Numbered from the stretch's first letter, positions 1 through 12,417 are shown. The stretch: 64,000 nt of DNA from Demequina litorisediminis (GCF_030161615.1 NZ_BSUN01000001.1:744001-808000), one strand, 5' to 3'. A program made the numbers and translations. Notes: a model not told the origin generated them from the sequence alone.

Positions 1-635
1 GCCGTAGGCCCGGGGCCACGGCAGCGGGCCGAGCGCCGCGGAGGTCGCTTCGCGGTGGAGGACGCGCTGGAGCGACTGCCACCTCTCCTCGATGGTGCGG
101 GCACCCAGTTCGAGCGCGGCCGCGCATTCGGAGGGCAGATGATCGCCGAGCGAGCGCCCGGTCGCGACCCATGCCGCGACAAAGGGATCGCCGGTCATCA
201 GCATCATCGCCATCACGGCGGCACCGCACGTGGTCTGGTCCACCTGCACCGCGCGGATCGAGCCGAACCGCACCGAGCCGATGCCCGCGCCAGCGGGGTG
301 GCGGATCGTGTCCTTTGCAGTGTCCGGAAGCCGGTGCCACGCCGCGGCAAGGGCCGCGACAGCCGTCAGCGGCGCGCCGCTCGCGGTGGCCCGCTCGATG
401 ACCGCCGGATCCTCCCTGGCTCGCTGACCGCCGCCTCGAGGGCCTTGCGGTCGGCGGGTGAGGCAGCGGCAAGGCGACGTTCGTGGATGCGAGCAAAGAT
501 GGTGTCGCTCTCGCCACGCACTCCGCGGTCGGCCACCGCGGCGGCGTGAGAGACCGTCTCGGGACGAGCCCACGTCGGGGTCGCTCCGAGCACCCTCGTG
601 GCTTTGGAGGCCAACGAGGTGAGGGTCCATCCCAC
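1..635 (-). CDS. C39-peptidase-like protein of unknown function (partial)
   Basis: The gene runs off the left edge, so the C-terminus is missing; about 210 residues are visible. I chose the GTG start two bases after the thymidine phosphorylase stop because the reading frame opens there and the gene looks translationally coupled. I do not recognise the family with certainty. Around residues 131-137 the sequence QVDQTTCGAA resembles the active-site region of C39-type cysteine peptidases (a Gln followed by Cys-Gly-Ala), and the rest is Ala-rich and helical. The matching His and Asp would lie downstream or outside the window. The frame breaks near 424, where GAGCC appears to stand for GAGCTC; repairing it joins the two halves. 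It is last in the visible nucleoside salvage operon, and nothing links it to nucleosides except position. Confidence 0.45.
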
Positions 636-637
636 TG

Positions 638-1948
638 TCAGATCGCCGCCTCGATGCGGTCGAGGACGATCCGGCGTTCCACGGGGGCGTCGCCGATCTC
701 GATCGCGCCCGCTCCCCCGCAGGCCTCGTCGAGTGCCGCGAGGCCGCGCGGCATCCGCGACTCGGTTTCGGTGTGGAGGGTGGCGATGACCTCGCCCGCC
801 TTCACGGTGTCTCCCAGTGTCTTGTGCAGCGTGACGCCCGCCGACACCTGGACCGGGTCCTCCTTGCGGGCGCGGCCAGCGCCCAGGCGCCAGCCGGCGA
901 TGCCGAAGCCGAGCGCGTCCACGCGGGTCAGGATGCCGTCGCGGTCGGCGCGGACCTCCTCGACATGCGGCGCCTCGGGCATGACGGCGTCCACGTCGCC
1001 GCCCTGGGCCGTGATCATGCGGCGCCACATGTCCATGGCGCGGCCGTCGGCAAGCGCATCGGCCGGGTCCACGCCAGTCACGCCAGCGCCGGCGAGCATC
1101 TCGCGCGCCAACTCGACCGTCGGCTCCACCACGTCGGCGGGGCCGCCGCCTGCGAGAACCTCCACCGACTCAGTGACCTCCAGGCCGTTGCCGATGGTGC
1201 GTCCCAGCGGGGTCGACATGTCGGTCAGCAGCGCCGAGGTCCGCACCCCGGCGTCCGAGCCAAGGTTGACCATGGTTTCGGCGAGGCTCGCGCGCCTGGT
1301 CGATGTCCTTCATGAAGGCGCCGGAGCCGACCTTCACATCCAGCACGAGCACGCCCGTGCCCTCGGCGATCTTCTTCGACATGATCGACGCGGCGATCAT
1401 GGGGATCGACTCGACCGTTCCGGTGACGTCGCGCAGCGCATAGAGCCTTCTTGTCTGCGGGAGCAAGGCCGGAACCCGCTGCGCAGATCACCGGGCCCAC
1501 GTCGCGCAGCCTGCGCGTGCATCTCCTCGTTGCTGAGCGCTGCGCGCCAGCCGGGGATCGACTCGAGCTTGTCGAGGGTTCCTCCGGTGTGCCCGAGTCC
1601 GCGGCCCGAGAGCCGAGGCACGGCGACGCCGTAGACGGCGACCAGGGGTGCCAGCGGGAGGGTGATCTTGTCACCCACTCCGCCCGTCGAGTGCTTGTCC
1701 GCGGTGGGCCTGCCGAGACCCGAGAAGTCCAGCCGCTCGCCCGTGGCGATCATGGCGGCCGTCCAGCGTGCGATCTCGGTGCGCGACATGCCGCGCTGCA
1801 GGATCGCCATGGCGAGAGAACTCATCTGCTCGTCGGCCACCACCCCACGCGTGTAGGCGTCGACCACCCAGTCGATCTGGTCGTCGCTGAGGGTGCCGCC
1901 ATCGCGCTTGACGCGAATGACGTCCACGGCGTCGTGTCGCTCGGTCAC
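638..1948 (-). CDS. deoA: Thymidine phosphorylase
   Basis: Cleaves thymidine (and deoxyuridine) with phosphate to the base and deoxyribose-1-phosphate, in the cytoplasm, for pyrimidine salvage. The restored protein is about 435 residues, the usual family length. The signature [10 protein letters not shown] lies at residues 85-94, followed by [17 protein letters not shown], both typical of the phosphorylase active site; the C-terminal alpha/beta domain follows. The GTG start overlaps the cytidine deaminase stop (GTGA), indicating coupling within the operon. Three single-base insertions break the frame, near 1513, 1446 and 1287, each at AGCCT or AGGCT; deleting one base restores continuous homology. 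A pyrimidine-nucleoside phosphorylase with wider substrate range cannot be excluded. Confidence 0.93.
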
Positions 1949-2347
1949 TTGGCCTTCTCCAGATCCTCCGGCCCGAATGCGCCGGGCAGGAACTCGTCCA
2001 TCGTCATGATGCCCGCTGCGGTCTCGACCAGCAGCGAGCGGCCGCCGTGCTCAAAGAGCAACTGACGGCATCGGCCACACGGGGCGAGCACCTCGCCGTC
2101 GCCGCCCACACACGTGAACGCGACAAGGCGGGAGCCCGCACCATCCGTGTGGAGCCTTCGACACGAGCGCGCACTCGGCACACAGCGTCAGTCCATAGGA
2201 GGCGTTCTCCACGTTGGCGCCGATGACGATCTCACCGGTATCGGTCAGCGCCGCCACCCCCACGGGGAAGTGCGAGTACGGCACGTAGGCGCGGGTGGTC
2301 GCCTCGCGCGCTGCGGAACGCAGGGCGTCCCAGTCAATCTCGGGCAC
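1945..2347 (-). CDS. cdd: Cytidine deaminase
   Basis: Hydrolytic deamination of cytidine and deoxycytidine to uridine and deoxyuridine, feeding thymidine phosphorylase encoded next to it. The restored protein is about 133 residues, the normal size of the small tetrameric class. Zinc ligands are visible: CAEC at residues 56-59, with the proton-shuttling Glu, and PCGRC near residue 90. The N-terminal PYSHFPVGVA segment is typical of the family. The start is GTG, twelve bases after the permease stop, without a strong ribosome binding site. One insertion near 2154 (AGCCT for AGCT) splits the frame between the CAE and PCxxC halves; removing it gives SKLHTDGAGSR and an intact enzyme. Confidence 0.95.
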
Positions 2348-2358
2348 AGCAAACCTTC

Positions 2359-3650
2359 TTACTTCTTGTACGGCGTGCCCTCGGCGGCAGGCGGGCGTGA
2401 GTGGCCCACCAGGCCTGCGACGGCAAAGATGGTCGCGAGGTACGGGAACATCGCGAGGAACTGCGAGGGGATGTCGGAGCCGATGATGCCCAACTGCACC
2501 CTCAGCGCGTCGGCGAAGCCGAACAGCAGCGCTGCGGCGAGGGCACCACGGGGGCTCCAGCGGCCCAGGATCATCGCGGCGAGCGCGATGTAGCCCTTGC
2601 CCGAGGTCATCTCCTTGCCGAAGGCCAGTCCAGAGGCGACGGTGAAGAACGCTCCACCGAGGCCGGCGATGGCACCACCGAGGATGGTGTTGCGCACGCG
2701 AGTGCGGTTGACCTTGATACCGACGGTGTCCGCGGCCTTGGGGTGCTCGCCGACGGCGCGCACACGCAGACCCCAGCGCGACTTGAACAGCATGATCTGG
2801 AACACGATGACGACCGCGTACATCGCGTACACCAGGAGGTTCTGGTCGAACAGGACGGGGCCGATCACGGGAATGGTCGACAGCAGCGGGATCGGCAGGT
2901 CGGGAAGCCCCATCGCCTGGTTGAGGTTGCCGTTGTCCGTCATCACGGTGGAGTAGAAGAAGGCTGGTGAGACCCACCACGAGCATGTTCAGCACCACGC
3001 CGACCACGATCTGGTTGACCCAGTACTTGGTGGCGAAGACGGCGAGCACCGCTCCCACGAGCGCGCCAGCGAGCGGGGCGGCGATAAGCCCCACATAGGC
3101 GTTGCCGACCATGGAGGCGAGCAAGGCTGCGAGGAAGGCGCCGGCCAGGAGTTGGCCCTCGATGGCGATGTTGACGATGCCGGACCGCTCGCACAAAGTG
3201 CCTGCGAGGGCACCAAAGATGAGCGGCACGGCAAGGAACAGGGCGGACGTCAAGAGACCGGTGAGTGAATGCTGGTGCTGTCGCGTCCGGCTCCGGCCCA
3301 GGTGAGCAGGGATCCCATGACCGCCATCGCGTAGACGATGGGAAGCCACAGGCCCGGCTTGCGGTACTGGTTCGCGAGGAACGCAGAGTAGCCGGCGAGC
3401 GCCAGCGCGACCACCGCGAGCAGGATAGCGGCGATCTTGGACGGAACGCTGAGCGTGGGGAGGTGAACGAAGTCGGACGAGGTGGCGACCGAGAAGGTGG
3501 TCTCGGTGCCGGACGGAGTGCCGATACCGAACACCAGCAGCGCGATAACGGCGACGATTCCGAGGCCGATGGGGCCCTTCCAGGACTTGGTGCGCAGCAC
3601 ATCCTCTGGCATGGCGTCACTAGGGGCGCCGGGGGCGACGGTCGTGGTGG

Positions 3651-3654
<4 letters not shown>
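2359..3654 (-). CDS. Nucleoside ABC transporter permease (second subunit)
   Basis: Membrane subunit of the BMP-type (nucleoside) ABC importer. About 430 residues with roughly ten hydrophobic segments; the stretch around GALAGTLCERSGIVNIAIEGQ is the conserved signature of this permease family (branched-chain/ribose type, PF02653). A charged N-terminal cytosolic extension of about 40 residues precedes the first membrane segment. The ATG overlaps the stop of the first permease (ATGA). Two breaks: near 3262, where CACTCACC probably stands for CAGCTCACC (loss of G), and near 2961, where AGCCTTC stands for AGCTTC. It pairs with the neighbouring permease to form a heterodimeric channel. Confidence 0.88.
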
Positions 3655-4863
<1,209 letters not shown>

Positions 4864-4867
<4 letters not shown>

Positions 4868-6386
4868 GCGGCCTCCTCCTCATGGGCTCCGGCCATCATG
4901 AGGCCGAGGGTGTCGCGGTCGGTGTCGGGAGCCACGATGTCGACGATGCGACCGTGGTACATCACCGCGATGCGGTCGGCGAGGGCGTAGACCTCGTCGA
5001 GTTCGGAGGCGACGATGAGCACCGCGGCGCCCTTGTCCCGCTCTTCGATGATGCGCTTGTGGACAAACTCAATGGACCCCACGTCGAGGCCGCGGGTGGG
5101 CTGCGATGCGATCAGGAGCCTTCAGGTCGCGTGCGAGCTCGCGCGCGAGCACCACCTTCTGCTGATTACCGCCCGAGAGCGACCCGGCGAGGGCCTCCGC
5201 CGAGGTGGTGCGCACGTCGAACCGCTGCACCTGCTCATCGGCGTTCTTCGCAGCGAACCTCGAGTCGATGGCGCCGGCCTTGGAGTACGGCGCCTTGTCA
5301 TACAGGTCGAGGATCAGGTTGTTGGTGATCGTGAAGTCGGCCACGATACCGTCCTCGGTCCGGTCCTCGGGCACAAAGCCGATGCCCGAGTCGAGCGCCT
5401 GGCGGATGGTCAGGCCGGTGAGCGCGCCGCCATCCAGCGTCACGCTGCCCTCTGCGGCCGGAACGATGCCGACGATAGCCTCGGCGAGTTCGGTCTGGCC
5501 GTTGCCCTGGACACCGGCGACGGCGAGGATCTCGCCCGCGCGGATCTCGAAGGACACGGAATCGAGGTGCTTCACGCGCGTCGCGGGGTCCACCACGGAC
5601 AGGCCGTCGACCACGAGCATGGGCGCGCCGGGCTGGGCGGCGTCCTTCGACACGGTCATGGAGACGTCGCGTCCCACCATGAGCGAGGCGAGTTCCTCCT
5701 GCGACGCGGTGGGTTCGGCCGTGCCGACGACCTTGCCGCGACGAATCACGGTGATGTGGTCGGCGATCGCTTTGACCTCGCGCAGGCTTGTGGGTGATGA
5801 GGACCACGGCGGTGCCCGCGTCGCGGAGCCTGGCCGATGATGGTCAGGAGTTCGTCCGTTTCCTGCGGGGTGAGCACGGCGGTGGGCTCATCAAGAATCA
5901 GCACCTTGGCGTCCTGAGACAGCGCCTTGATGATCTCCACGCGCTGCTGCGCTCCGACGGACAGGTCCTCGATGACGGCGTCCGGATCGATGTGGAAGCC
6001 AAACTTGTCCGAGATCTCCTTGACGCGGGCGCGGGCCGAGGCGAGATCGAGGAGCCTTGGCGGGACCGCGGACCTCCTCGTGGCCCAGCATCACCGACTC
6101 TGCGACGGTGAAGACCGGCACCAACATGAAGTGCTGGTGCACCATGCCGATGCCCGCTGCCATCGCGTCACCCGGACCGGCGAACACGACCGGCTCGTCG
6201 TCGAGCGCGATGGTGCCGCCGTCGGCGTCGTAGAGGCCGAACAGCACATTCATGAGGGTCGACTTGCCCGCGCCGTTCTCGCCGAGCAGGGCGTGCACCG
6301 TTCCTGGTTCGACCACCAAGTCAATACTGTCGTTCGCCGTGAAGTCCCCGAACTTCTTGGTGATGCCCCGCAGGCTCCAGTTTCAC
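4864..6386 (-). CDS. Nucleoside ABC transporter ATP-binding protein (two ATPase domains)
   Basis: Drives nucleoside import by ATP hydrolysis on the cytosolic face. The restored protein is about 505 residues with two ABC domains, as in the sugar/nucleoside (RbsA/YufO) type. The N-terminal domain has Walker [10 protein letters not shown], a signature-like [11 protein letters not shown] and Walker [14 protein letters not shown]. The second domain has a degenerate Walker A ([10 protein letters not shown]) and signature [14 protein letters not shown], which is usual for this class. GTG start with GAAGGGA upstream. Five AGCT-type insertions, near 6371, 6055, 5827, 5787 and 5116, break it into fragments. 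Lies 120 bases downstream of the lipoprotein gene, separated by a hairpin. Confidence 0.92.
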
Positions 6387-6442
6387 GCCCGATGTCCCTT
6401 CTTGGGCCGCGACACCGCGACCGCCTTTTCAAGTCAAGCACG

Positions 6443-6474
6443 AGGGGCGTGCCGCGTCCACGCGGCACGCCCCT
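6443..6474. terminator. Hairpin between BMP lipoprotein and ATPase genes
   Basis: Perfect 14-bp inverted repeat (arms 6443-6456 and 6461-6474, 4-base loop). The T-rich tail is on the plus strand (CCCTTTCTT), whereas both flanking genes are on the minus strand. In the minus direction it is therefore more likely an mRNA-stabilising or attenuating stem that lets the lipoprotein be made in excess over the transporter, a common arrangement in ABC import operons. Confidence 0.6.
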
Positions 6475-6505
6475 TTCTTGGGGCTCACACCCCTGGTATT
6501 GCTCG

Positions 6506-7599
6506 TTACTCGGCGGCGCCAGACGCCTCGATGTCACCGGCGATGATGCCGGCCTTGATCTCGTCCAGCCTGCGCGAGGACCTCATCGGAGACGGTGCCC
6601 TCGGCGAAGTCGGCCACGCCGACGCCCTCGTTCTCGAGCGTGCCCACGTAGGGCTCGGCCGAGAAGCCGGTGTCAGCCGACTCGGCGATGGTGTCGAAGA
6701 CCGAGTTGGCGATGTTCTTCAGCACCGAGGTGAAGGTCACGTCGGCGTAGTCAGCGGCGGACTGGGTCCAGTCGGAGTCCACACCGATCAGCCAGGCGTC
6801 ACCTGCCGACTGGATGGCGGACGCGGCGCCGAGGCCCACGGGGCCTGCGACGGGCATGATGATGTCCGCACCCTGGTCGAGCCTGGCCCTGCGCCAGGTT
6901 CTGGCCGGCGGGCTGGTCGGAGAAGTTGCCGACGAAGGAGTCCATGCCGATGACCGACACGTCGGTGTCGTTCTGCTCGTTGTAGTAGTCCACGCCCGCC
7001 TGGTAGCCGGTCATGAAGATGGTGACGGAGGGAATCTCCATGCCGCCGAAGGTGCCGACGGTGCCGGTCTTGGTGGCCGATGCCGCGGCGTAGCCGGCGA
7101 GGAACGCAGCCTCGTCGGTTTCGAAGGTGAGCGGCTTGATGTTCGGGGCGTCGATGTTGCCGTCGAAGTCGTTGTCGGCGAGGTCATCGATGATCGCGAA
7201 GTGGACATCGGGGTTCGCCAGCGCGGCGTCGACCGTCGCGACCGACAGGTTGAAGCCCACGGAGATGATGAGGTCACAGCCAGCGGCGACCTGAGCGCTG
7301 AGGTTGTTCGGGTAGTCGCTCTCCGAGGTGGACTCGGCGACAGCGATCTCGACACCCAACTCCGACTCGGCGCGGGTCAGACCCTCGTAGCCCGACTGGT
7401 TGAACGACTTGTCGTCGAATCCACCCTCGTCGGAAACCATGCAGGCCTTGAAGTCGACGGGCTCGACGGCCGGCGCGGACGACTCAGATGCGGTGGCGGT
7501 CGGGGTGTCGCTGGTCTCGTCCTCGGGGGCCGAAGCACACGCGGCGAGCGCGAGCGCGGACACTGCGGCGAGCGCGCCGACACGGATCGTGGTCTTCAT
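6506..7599 (-). CDS. BMP-family nucleoside-binding lipoprotein
   Basis: Extracytoplasmic substrate-binding subunit of the nucleoside importer. Signal peptide with lipobox LAAC at about residues 17-20, so the mature protein is lipid-anchored; a Ser/Thr/Glu-rich linker follows. The ligand-binding domain starts at FKACMVSDEGGFDDKSFNQS, the typical start of BMP/PnrA proteins, where the conserved Asp and Phe contact the nucleoside. About 360 residues after repair. ATG start with GAGGAAAA upstream. Two insertions near 6884 and 6570 (CAGGCTCG and CAGCCTGC) break the frame. First gene of the operon; the 150 bases upstream presumably hold its promoter but I see no clear consensus. Confidence 0.92.
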
Positions 7600-7751
7600 G
7601 AGATTTTCCTCACTTGTCGTGCCTGTAGGGGTACGCCAGGCTGGTGCGTTGTCGCCCATGCTACGGCTGTCCATGTTTCGGAGCAGCGTGGCTATGTTGC
7701 GTTCAGGCTACGGTTCGGTATCAATCTGTCCTGGTACGCGGGATCCACGCG

Positions 7752-8841
7752 TCACTGCGGTAGGGCGACGTCCTTCACGCGCTGCGCGGCGGGCCGTCGC
7801 GTCACCAAAATCGCCTCATCGGTCTCGACCACCACGGCGTCGGAGATGCCGACCACCGCCAGCGGCTTGGTTCCGCCCACCACCACGGCACCGTCGGCGT
7901 CGACGAGAGACACGGGTGACGTGCGGCCGATGCGGATGGCGCCATCGTCTCCGGCCTTGAGGAGCGAGGCGAGCGAGTCGAAGTCGCCGACGTCATGCCA
8001 GGCGAAGTCGCCCGGCACCATGGCGACGCCGCCTTCGGCCGCCACCGGCTCCGCGATCGCGTGGTCGATGGCGATCTTGGTCAGGGTGGGCCACACGCGC
8101 GCCAGCACTTGGTCGCGCTCGGGACGGTCCCACGCGGCCGCGATCTCGCGCACGCCGGTCGCCAGGGTGGGCTGGAGGCGCGAGAGGTGCGCAAGGAGCA
8201 CCGACGTCGAGACCACGAACATGCCCGCATTCCACGAGTAGCCGCCCTCGTCGAGCATCGCGGTGGCGGTCTCCTCGTCGGGCTTCTCGGTGAAGGCCTC
8301 CACCGCGAAGGCACCCGGGGCCTCCGCGAGCCCCGCTCCGGCCTTGATGTAACCGAACGCGCTCGACGGAGAATCGGGAGTAATGCCGATGGTGACGACC
8401 TTGCCCGTGCGGGCCGCCTCGACGGCCGTGCGGACGGCGTCCCGGAAGGGCCCGGCATCGGGAATCACGTGGTCCGCGGCGAAGGACGCCATGATGCGTT
8501 CGCCGTGGCGGGCCTCGATCACGGCCGCGGCCAGGGCGATCGCTGCCATCGAGTCCCGCGGGCTGGGCTCGGCGATGATCGCCTCACGGCCCACCTGCGG
8601 AAGCCTGCGCGGCCACAGCATCGGCGTGGCGCTCACCGGTGACCACCACCACGTCGTCCGTCAACGGCGCAAGCCGCGCCACCGTGTCCTGGATGAGGGT
8701 CGCGCCGGTGTCGAGCAGGTCGATGAGGAACTTGGGGCGCGTGGGCTGCGACAGCGGCCACAGGCGCGAACCGACTCCACCGGCAGGCACCACCGCCACT
8801 AGATCGTGTACGAAATCATTGGGGGTGGCCTCGGCTGTCAT
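7752..8841 (-). CDS. manC: Mannose-1-phosphate guanylyltransferase
   Basis: Makes GDP-mannose from GTP and mannose-1-phosphate for glycan and cell-envelope synthesis. About 362 residues, matching the actinobacterial short form without an isomerase domain. The N-terminal nucleotidyltransferase motif AGGVGSRLWPLS lies near residue 20, followed by PKFLIDLL; ADHVI carries the metal-binding Asp and FTEKPD is the sugar-binding segment. One insertion near 8606 (CAGGCTTCC, originally CAGCTTCC) breaks the frame after AVAAQ. Divergent from sdhC with about 50 bases between the two starts. Confidence 0.9.
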
Positions 8842-8851
8842 GCGACCACAT

Positions 8852-8857
8852 TAGGAT
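8852..8857 (+). promoter_or_regulatory. Candidate -10 box for the sdh operon
   Basis: TAGGAT matches the TANNNT core of actinobacterial -10 boxes and lies in the 52-base gap between divergent manC and sdhC, 36 bases before the sdhC start. I see no convincing -35 at the right spacing, so this is only a candidate. Confidence 0.3.
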
Positions 8858-8893
8858 GGGTCGCGGAATCCCGGAACCATCGAAGGAGTCTCC

Positions 8894-9268
8894 GTGTCGC
8901 CAGCGACGACGCTGTACAGGGGCCACGAGGGGATGTGGATGTGGGTGGTGCATCGCACCACCGGCGTCGCAATCTTCTTCTTTCTGCTCGTCCACGTCCT
9001 CGACACCGCGCTTGTGCGCGTGTCCCCCGAGGCATATAACGAGGTCATCGGCTCATACAAGACACCGCTCTACGCGATCGTCGAGGCCGGCCTTGTCGCC
9101 GCCATCGCGCTGCACGCGCTGAATGGCCTGCGCGTTATCGCCGTCGACCGGTCCACCTGGGCGCTGCGTCACCAGAAGATGCTCGTGTGGTGGGTGTGGA
9201 TCGGCTTCGCCGTCATCATGCTCGGCTTCCTGCCGCGCCACCTGATGCACGCCTTCGGAGGTGCATGA
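8894..9268 (+). CDS. sdhC: Succinate dehydrogenase cytochrome b556 subunit
   Basis: Membrane anchor subunit of complex II, carrying part of the quinone site and one haem ligand. 124 residues with three membrane helices. The conserved HRTTGVAIFFFLLVHV segment near residue 20 is the SdhC signature, and the His of LLVHVLD is the likely haem ligand. GTG start preceded by GAAGGAG. The frame is intact. The stop overlaps the sdhD start region (ATGATGA). Confidence 0.92.
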   Translation: MSPATTLYRGHEGMWMWVVHRTTGVAIFFFLLVHVLDTALVRVSPEAYNEVIGSYKTPLYAIVEAGLVAAIALHALNGLRVIAVDRSTWALRHQKMLVWWVWIGFAVIMLGFLPRHLMHAFGGA

Positions 9269-9713
9269 TGAGCACCGCTCCCGAGCTCGGCCCCCAAGCG
9301 TCCCGTCAGCCACTCGACGCTCGGCCGCGCCCAGCGCTGGTCGTGGGTCTTCCAGCGCGTGTCAGGCGTCATCCTCATTGTGCTGATCTTCACTCACCTC
9401 TTCATCAACCTGTGGTGGGGCGACGGCATCAACCAGATCGACTTCGCGTTCGTCGCGGGCAAGGCTCGCCAACCCGTTCTGGCAGTGGTTCGACTTCGCG
9501 ATGCTCACGCTTGCGATGATCCACGGCGCCAACGGCATGCGCATGATCATCGACGACTATGCGCGCAGCCCGTGGATGCGCACCACGCTTCAGTGGGCGC
9601 TGCGCATCGCCACCTTGGTGATCATCGTGCTCGGCACCCTGGTGCTGTTCACGTTCGACCCCTGCCCAGCGGACGCCGACCCGTCGCTGCTTCCGACTTT
9701 CTGCTTCGAGTAA
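9268..9713 (+). CDS. sdhD: Succinate dehydrogenase hydrophobic anchor subunit
   Basis: Second membrane anchor of complex II, about 148 residues with three helices. I chose the second of two adjacent ATG codons because GGAGG at 9257-9261 is six bases upstream of it. SGVILIVLIFTHLFINLWWGDG is the first helix with its conserved His, and MIHGANGMRMIIDDY is the family motif after helix two. Two breaks: an extra C near 9299 (GGCCCCCAAG; four C fit GPKRPVSH) and an AGCT insertion near 9474 (GGCAAGGCTCG for GGCAAGCTCG). The first is a homopolymer error. Confidence 0.88.
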
Positions 9714-9726
9714 CAGAGGAGAACCC

Positions 9727-11506
9727 GTGGCTATCGAGCACGAGTACGACGTCGTCATTGTGGGTGCCGGCGGCGCTGGCATGCGCGCGGCGCTGGAGAG
9801 CCTCCCAGCGAGCCCGCACGGCCGTCATCACCAAGCCTGTACCCCACCCGCTCGCACACGGGCGCGGCCCAGGGCGGCATGGCGGCGGCCCTCGCCAACG
9901 TCGAGGACGACAACGCCGAGTGGCACACCTTCGACACCGTCAAGGGTGGCGATTACCTGGTCGATCAGGATGCCGCGGAGATCCTGTGCAACGAGGCCAT
10001 CGACGCGGTCCTTGACCTCGAGAAGATGGGCCTGCCGTTTAACCGCACGCCCGAGGGCAAGGTCGACCAGCGCCGCTTTGGCGGCCACACCCGCGGCCAC
10101 GGCGAGGCGCCCGTGCGTCGCGCCTGCTACGCCGCCGACCGCACCGGCCACATGATCCTGCAGACGCTGTACCAACAGTGCATCAAGCAGGAGGTCGAGT
10201 TTTTCAACGAGTTCTACGCGCTCGACCTGATCCTGGACTCCGACCCGCAGGCTGCGGGCGAGGACGGCGAGGTCTCGGCCGCTGGCGTCATCGCCTACTC
10301 GCTCGCCTCCGGCGAGGTCCACACCTTCCGCGCTAAGTCGATCATCTTCGCCACGGGCGGCGCGGGCAAGGTCTTCAAGACCACCTCGAACGCCCACACC
10401 CTCACGGGCGACGGCATGGGCATCGCGCTGCGCGCGGGCATCCCGCTGGAGGACATGGAGTTCTTCCAGTTCCACCCGACAGGCCTCGCGGGGCTCGGCA
10501 TTTTGCTGTCCGAGGCGGCGCGCGGCGAGGGCGGCATCCTGCGCAACTCGGAGGGCGAGCGTTTCATGGAGCGCTACGCCCCCACCATCAAGGATCTCGC
10601 TCCGCGTGACATGGTCGCGCGCGCGATGGCGAATGAGGTGCGCGAGGGCGCGGCTGCGGCCCCCACAAGGACTACGTCCTGCTCGACCTCACCCACCTCG
10701 AGCCCGCGCACATCGACGAGAAGGCGCCGGACATCACCGAGTTCGCGCGCACCTACCTCGGCGTCGAGCCTTATACGGAGCCGGTGCCGGTGTTCCCCAC
10801 CGCTCACTACGCGATGGGTGGCATCCCCACCAACGTCCAGGGCGAGGTGCTGCGCGACAACACGCACATCATCAAGGGCCTGTACGCGGCCGGCGAGTGT
10901 GCGTGCGTCTCGGTGCACGGCGCCAACCGCCTCGGCACCAACTCGCTACTCGACATCAACGTCTTTGGACGTCGCGCGGGCATCGCCGCCGCTGAGTACG
11001 CCAACGGCCTGGCGGAGGCCCCCGCCCTCCCGGCCGATGCCTCGGCTCGCCTTGAGGAGACGGTCGCCTCTCTGCGCAGCACTGTGGGCAGTGACAAGAC
11101 CGAGCGCGTCGCTCAGTTGCGCAAGGAACTGCAGGAGACCATGGACCGCAACGTTCAGGTGTTCCGCACCGCGGAGTCACTGGCCGAGGCGCACGCCGTG
11201 GTGAAGGACCTCCAGGAGCGCTATCAGAGCATCGCCATCCACGACCGCGGCACTCGGTTCAACACGGACCTGCTCGAGGCCATCGAGCCTGGGCTTCCTG
11301 CTGGAGCCTGTCCGAGGTGGTCGTCGCGGGCGCCGAGTCCCGCAAGGAGTCGCGTGGCGGCCACTACCGTGAGGACTTCCCGACGCGTGACGACGAGAAC
11401 TTCATGCAGCACACCATGGCCTACAAGCGCGCCGACGGCACCGTCGAGCCTGGACTGGAAGCCCGTCGTGGTGACCAAGTACCAGCCGATGGAGCGCAAG
11501 TACTAA
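9727..11506 (+). CDS. sdhA: Succinate dehydrogenase flavoprotein subunit
   Basis: Catalytic FAD subunit that oxidises succinate to fumarate. About 590 residues after repair. The FAD Rossmann motif [14 protein letters not shown] is at the N-terminus, [10 protein letters not shown] carries the FAD-linked His, and [21 protein letters not shown] plus [17 protein letters not shown] form the substrate site. GTG start with GAGGAGAACCC upstream. Six breaks: AGCT insertions near 9793, 9838, 11291, 11313 and 11452, and loss of a C near 10652 (GGGCGCGG for GGGCCGCGG). In the order C-D-A-B with B 15 bases downstream. Confidence 0.95.
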
Positions 11507-11520
11507 GGGAGGGCACCGAC

Positions 11521-12289
11521 ATGACCGCAACCGCAGACGCACCCGCCGAGGTGGGCACCATCCCGTCGATGACGGTGACCCTGAAGATCCTGCGCTTCGA
11601 CCCTGACGGCCTCGACGGCCGTGAGCCCGGCACGGAGTACTGGGAGGAGTTCCAGGTCGAGGCTCATGCCACGGACCGCGTGCTCGACGCCCTGCACAAG
11701 ATCAAGTGGGACCAGGACGGCTCGCTCGCGTTCCGCCGCTCGTGCGCGCACGGCGTGTGCGGCTCGGACGCCATGCGCATCAACGCCCGCAACCGCCTGG
11801 CCTGCAAGACGCTGCTCAAGGACCTCAACCCGGCACGTCCCATCACCGTCGAGCCTCTCAAGGGCCTGCCGGTCGAGAAGGACCTCATCGTCGACATGGA
11901 GCCGTTCTTCGCCTCCTACCGCGAGATCATGCCGTTCCTCATGACCAGCGGCCCTACGCCCGAGCGCGAGCGTCTCCAGTCGCCCGAGGACCGCGCCAAG
12001 TTCGATGACACCACCAAGTGCATCCTGTGCGCGGCGTGCACCACGAGCCTGCCCCGTGTTTTGGACCGACGGCCAGTACTTCGGGCCCCAGGCCATCGTG
12101 GGTGCCCACCGTTTCATCTTCGACTCGCGCGACGAGGGCGAGTGGGACCGTCTCGAGATCCTCAACGACAAGGCGGGCGTGTGGAAGTGCCGCACGGCCT
12201 TCAACTGCACCGAGGCCTGCCCGCGCGGCATCGAGGTGACCAAGGCCATCTCCGAGGTCAAGAAGGCGTTGACCACCGGCGAGATCTAG
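11521..12289 (+). CDS. sdhB: Succinate dehydrogenase iron-sulfur subunit
   Basis: Electron-transfer subunit of complex II. About 255 residues. Ligands of the 2Fe-2S cluster are in RRSCAHGVCGSDAM, of the 4Fe-4S cluster in CILCAACTTSC, and of the 3Fe-4S cluster in the C-terminal NCTEACPRGIEVTKAI. One insertion near 12048 (ACGAGCCTGCCC for ACGAGCTGCCC) breaks the frame inside the second cluster motif, which would be lethal if real; this supports an error. Followed by a strong terminator. Confidence 0.95.
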
Positions 12290-12352
12290 GTCTTCGGCCG
12301 CGACTGGCGTCGTGACGCAGACAGTCGTGACACACGCCTCCGCTAGACAGAC

Positions 12353-12387
12353 AGAAGGGTGGTGCCCCGTCGGGGCACCACCCTTCT
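12353..12387. terminator. Strong bidirectional terminator after sdhB
   Basis: Perfect 16-bp stem (12353-12368 with 12372-12387) and a 3-base loop, 63 bases after the sdhB stop and 30 bases before the end of the convergent DUF4190 gene. There is no long U tract, which is usual in high-GC actinobacteria. Likely serves both convergent transcripts. Confidence 0.8.
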
Positions 12388-12417
12388 GCATTGCGGTCAG
12401 GCTTCAGCGGCGAACGA

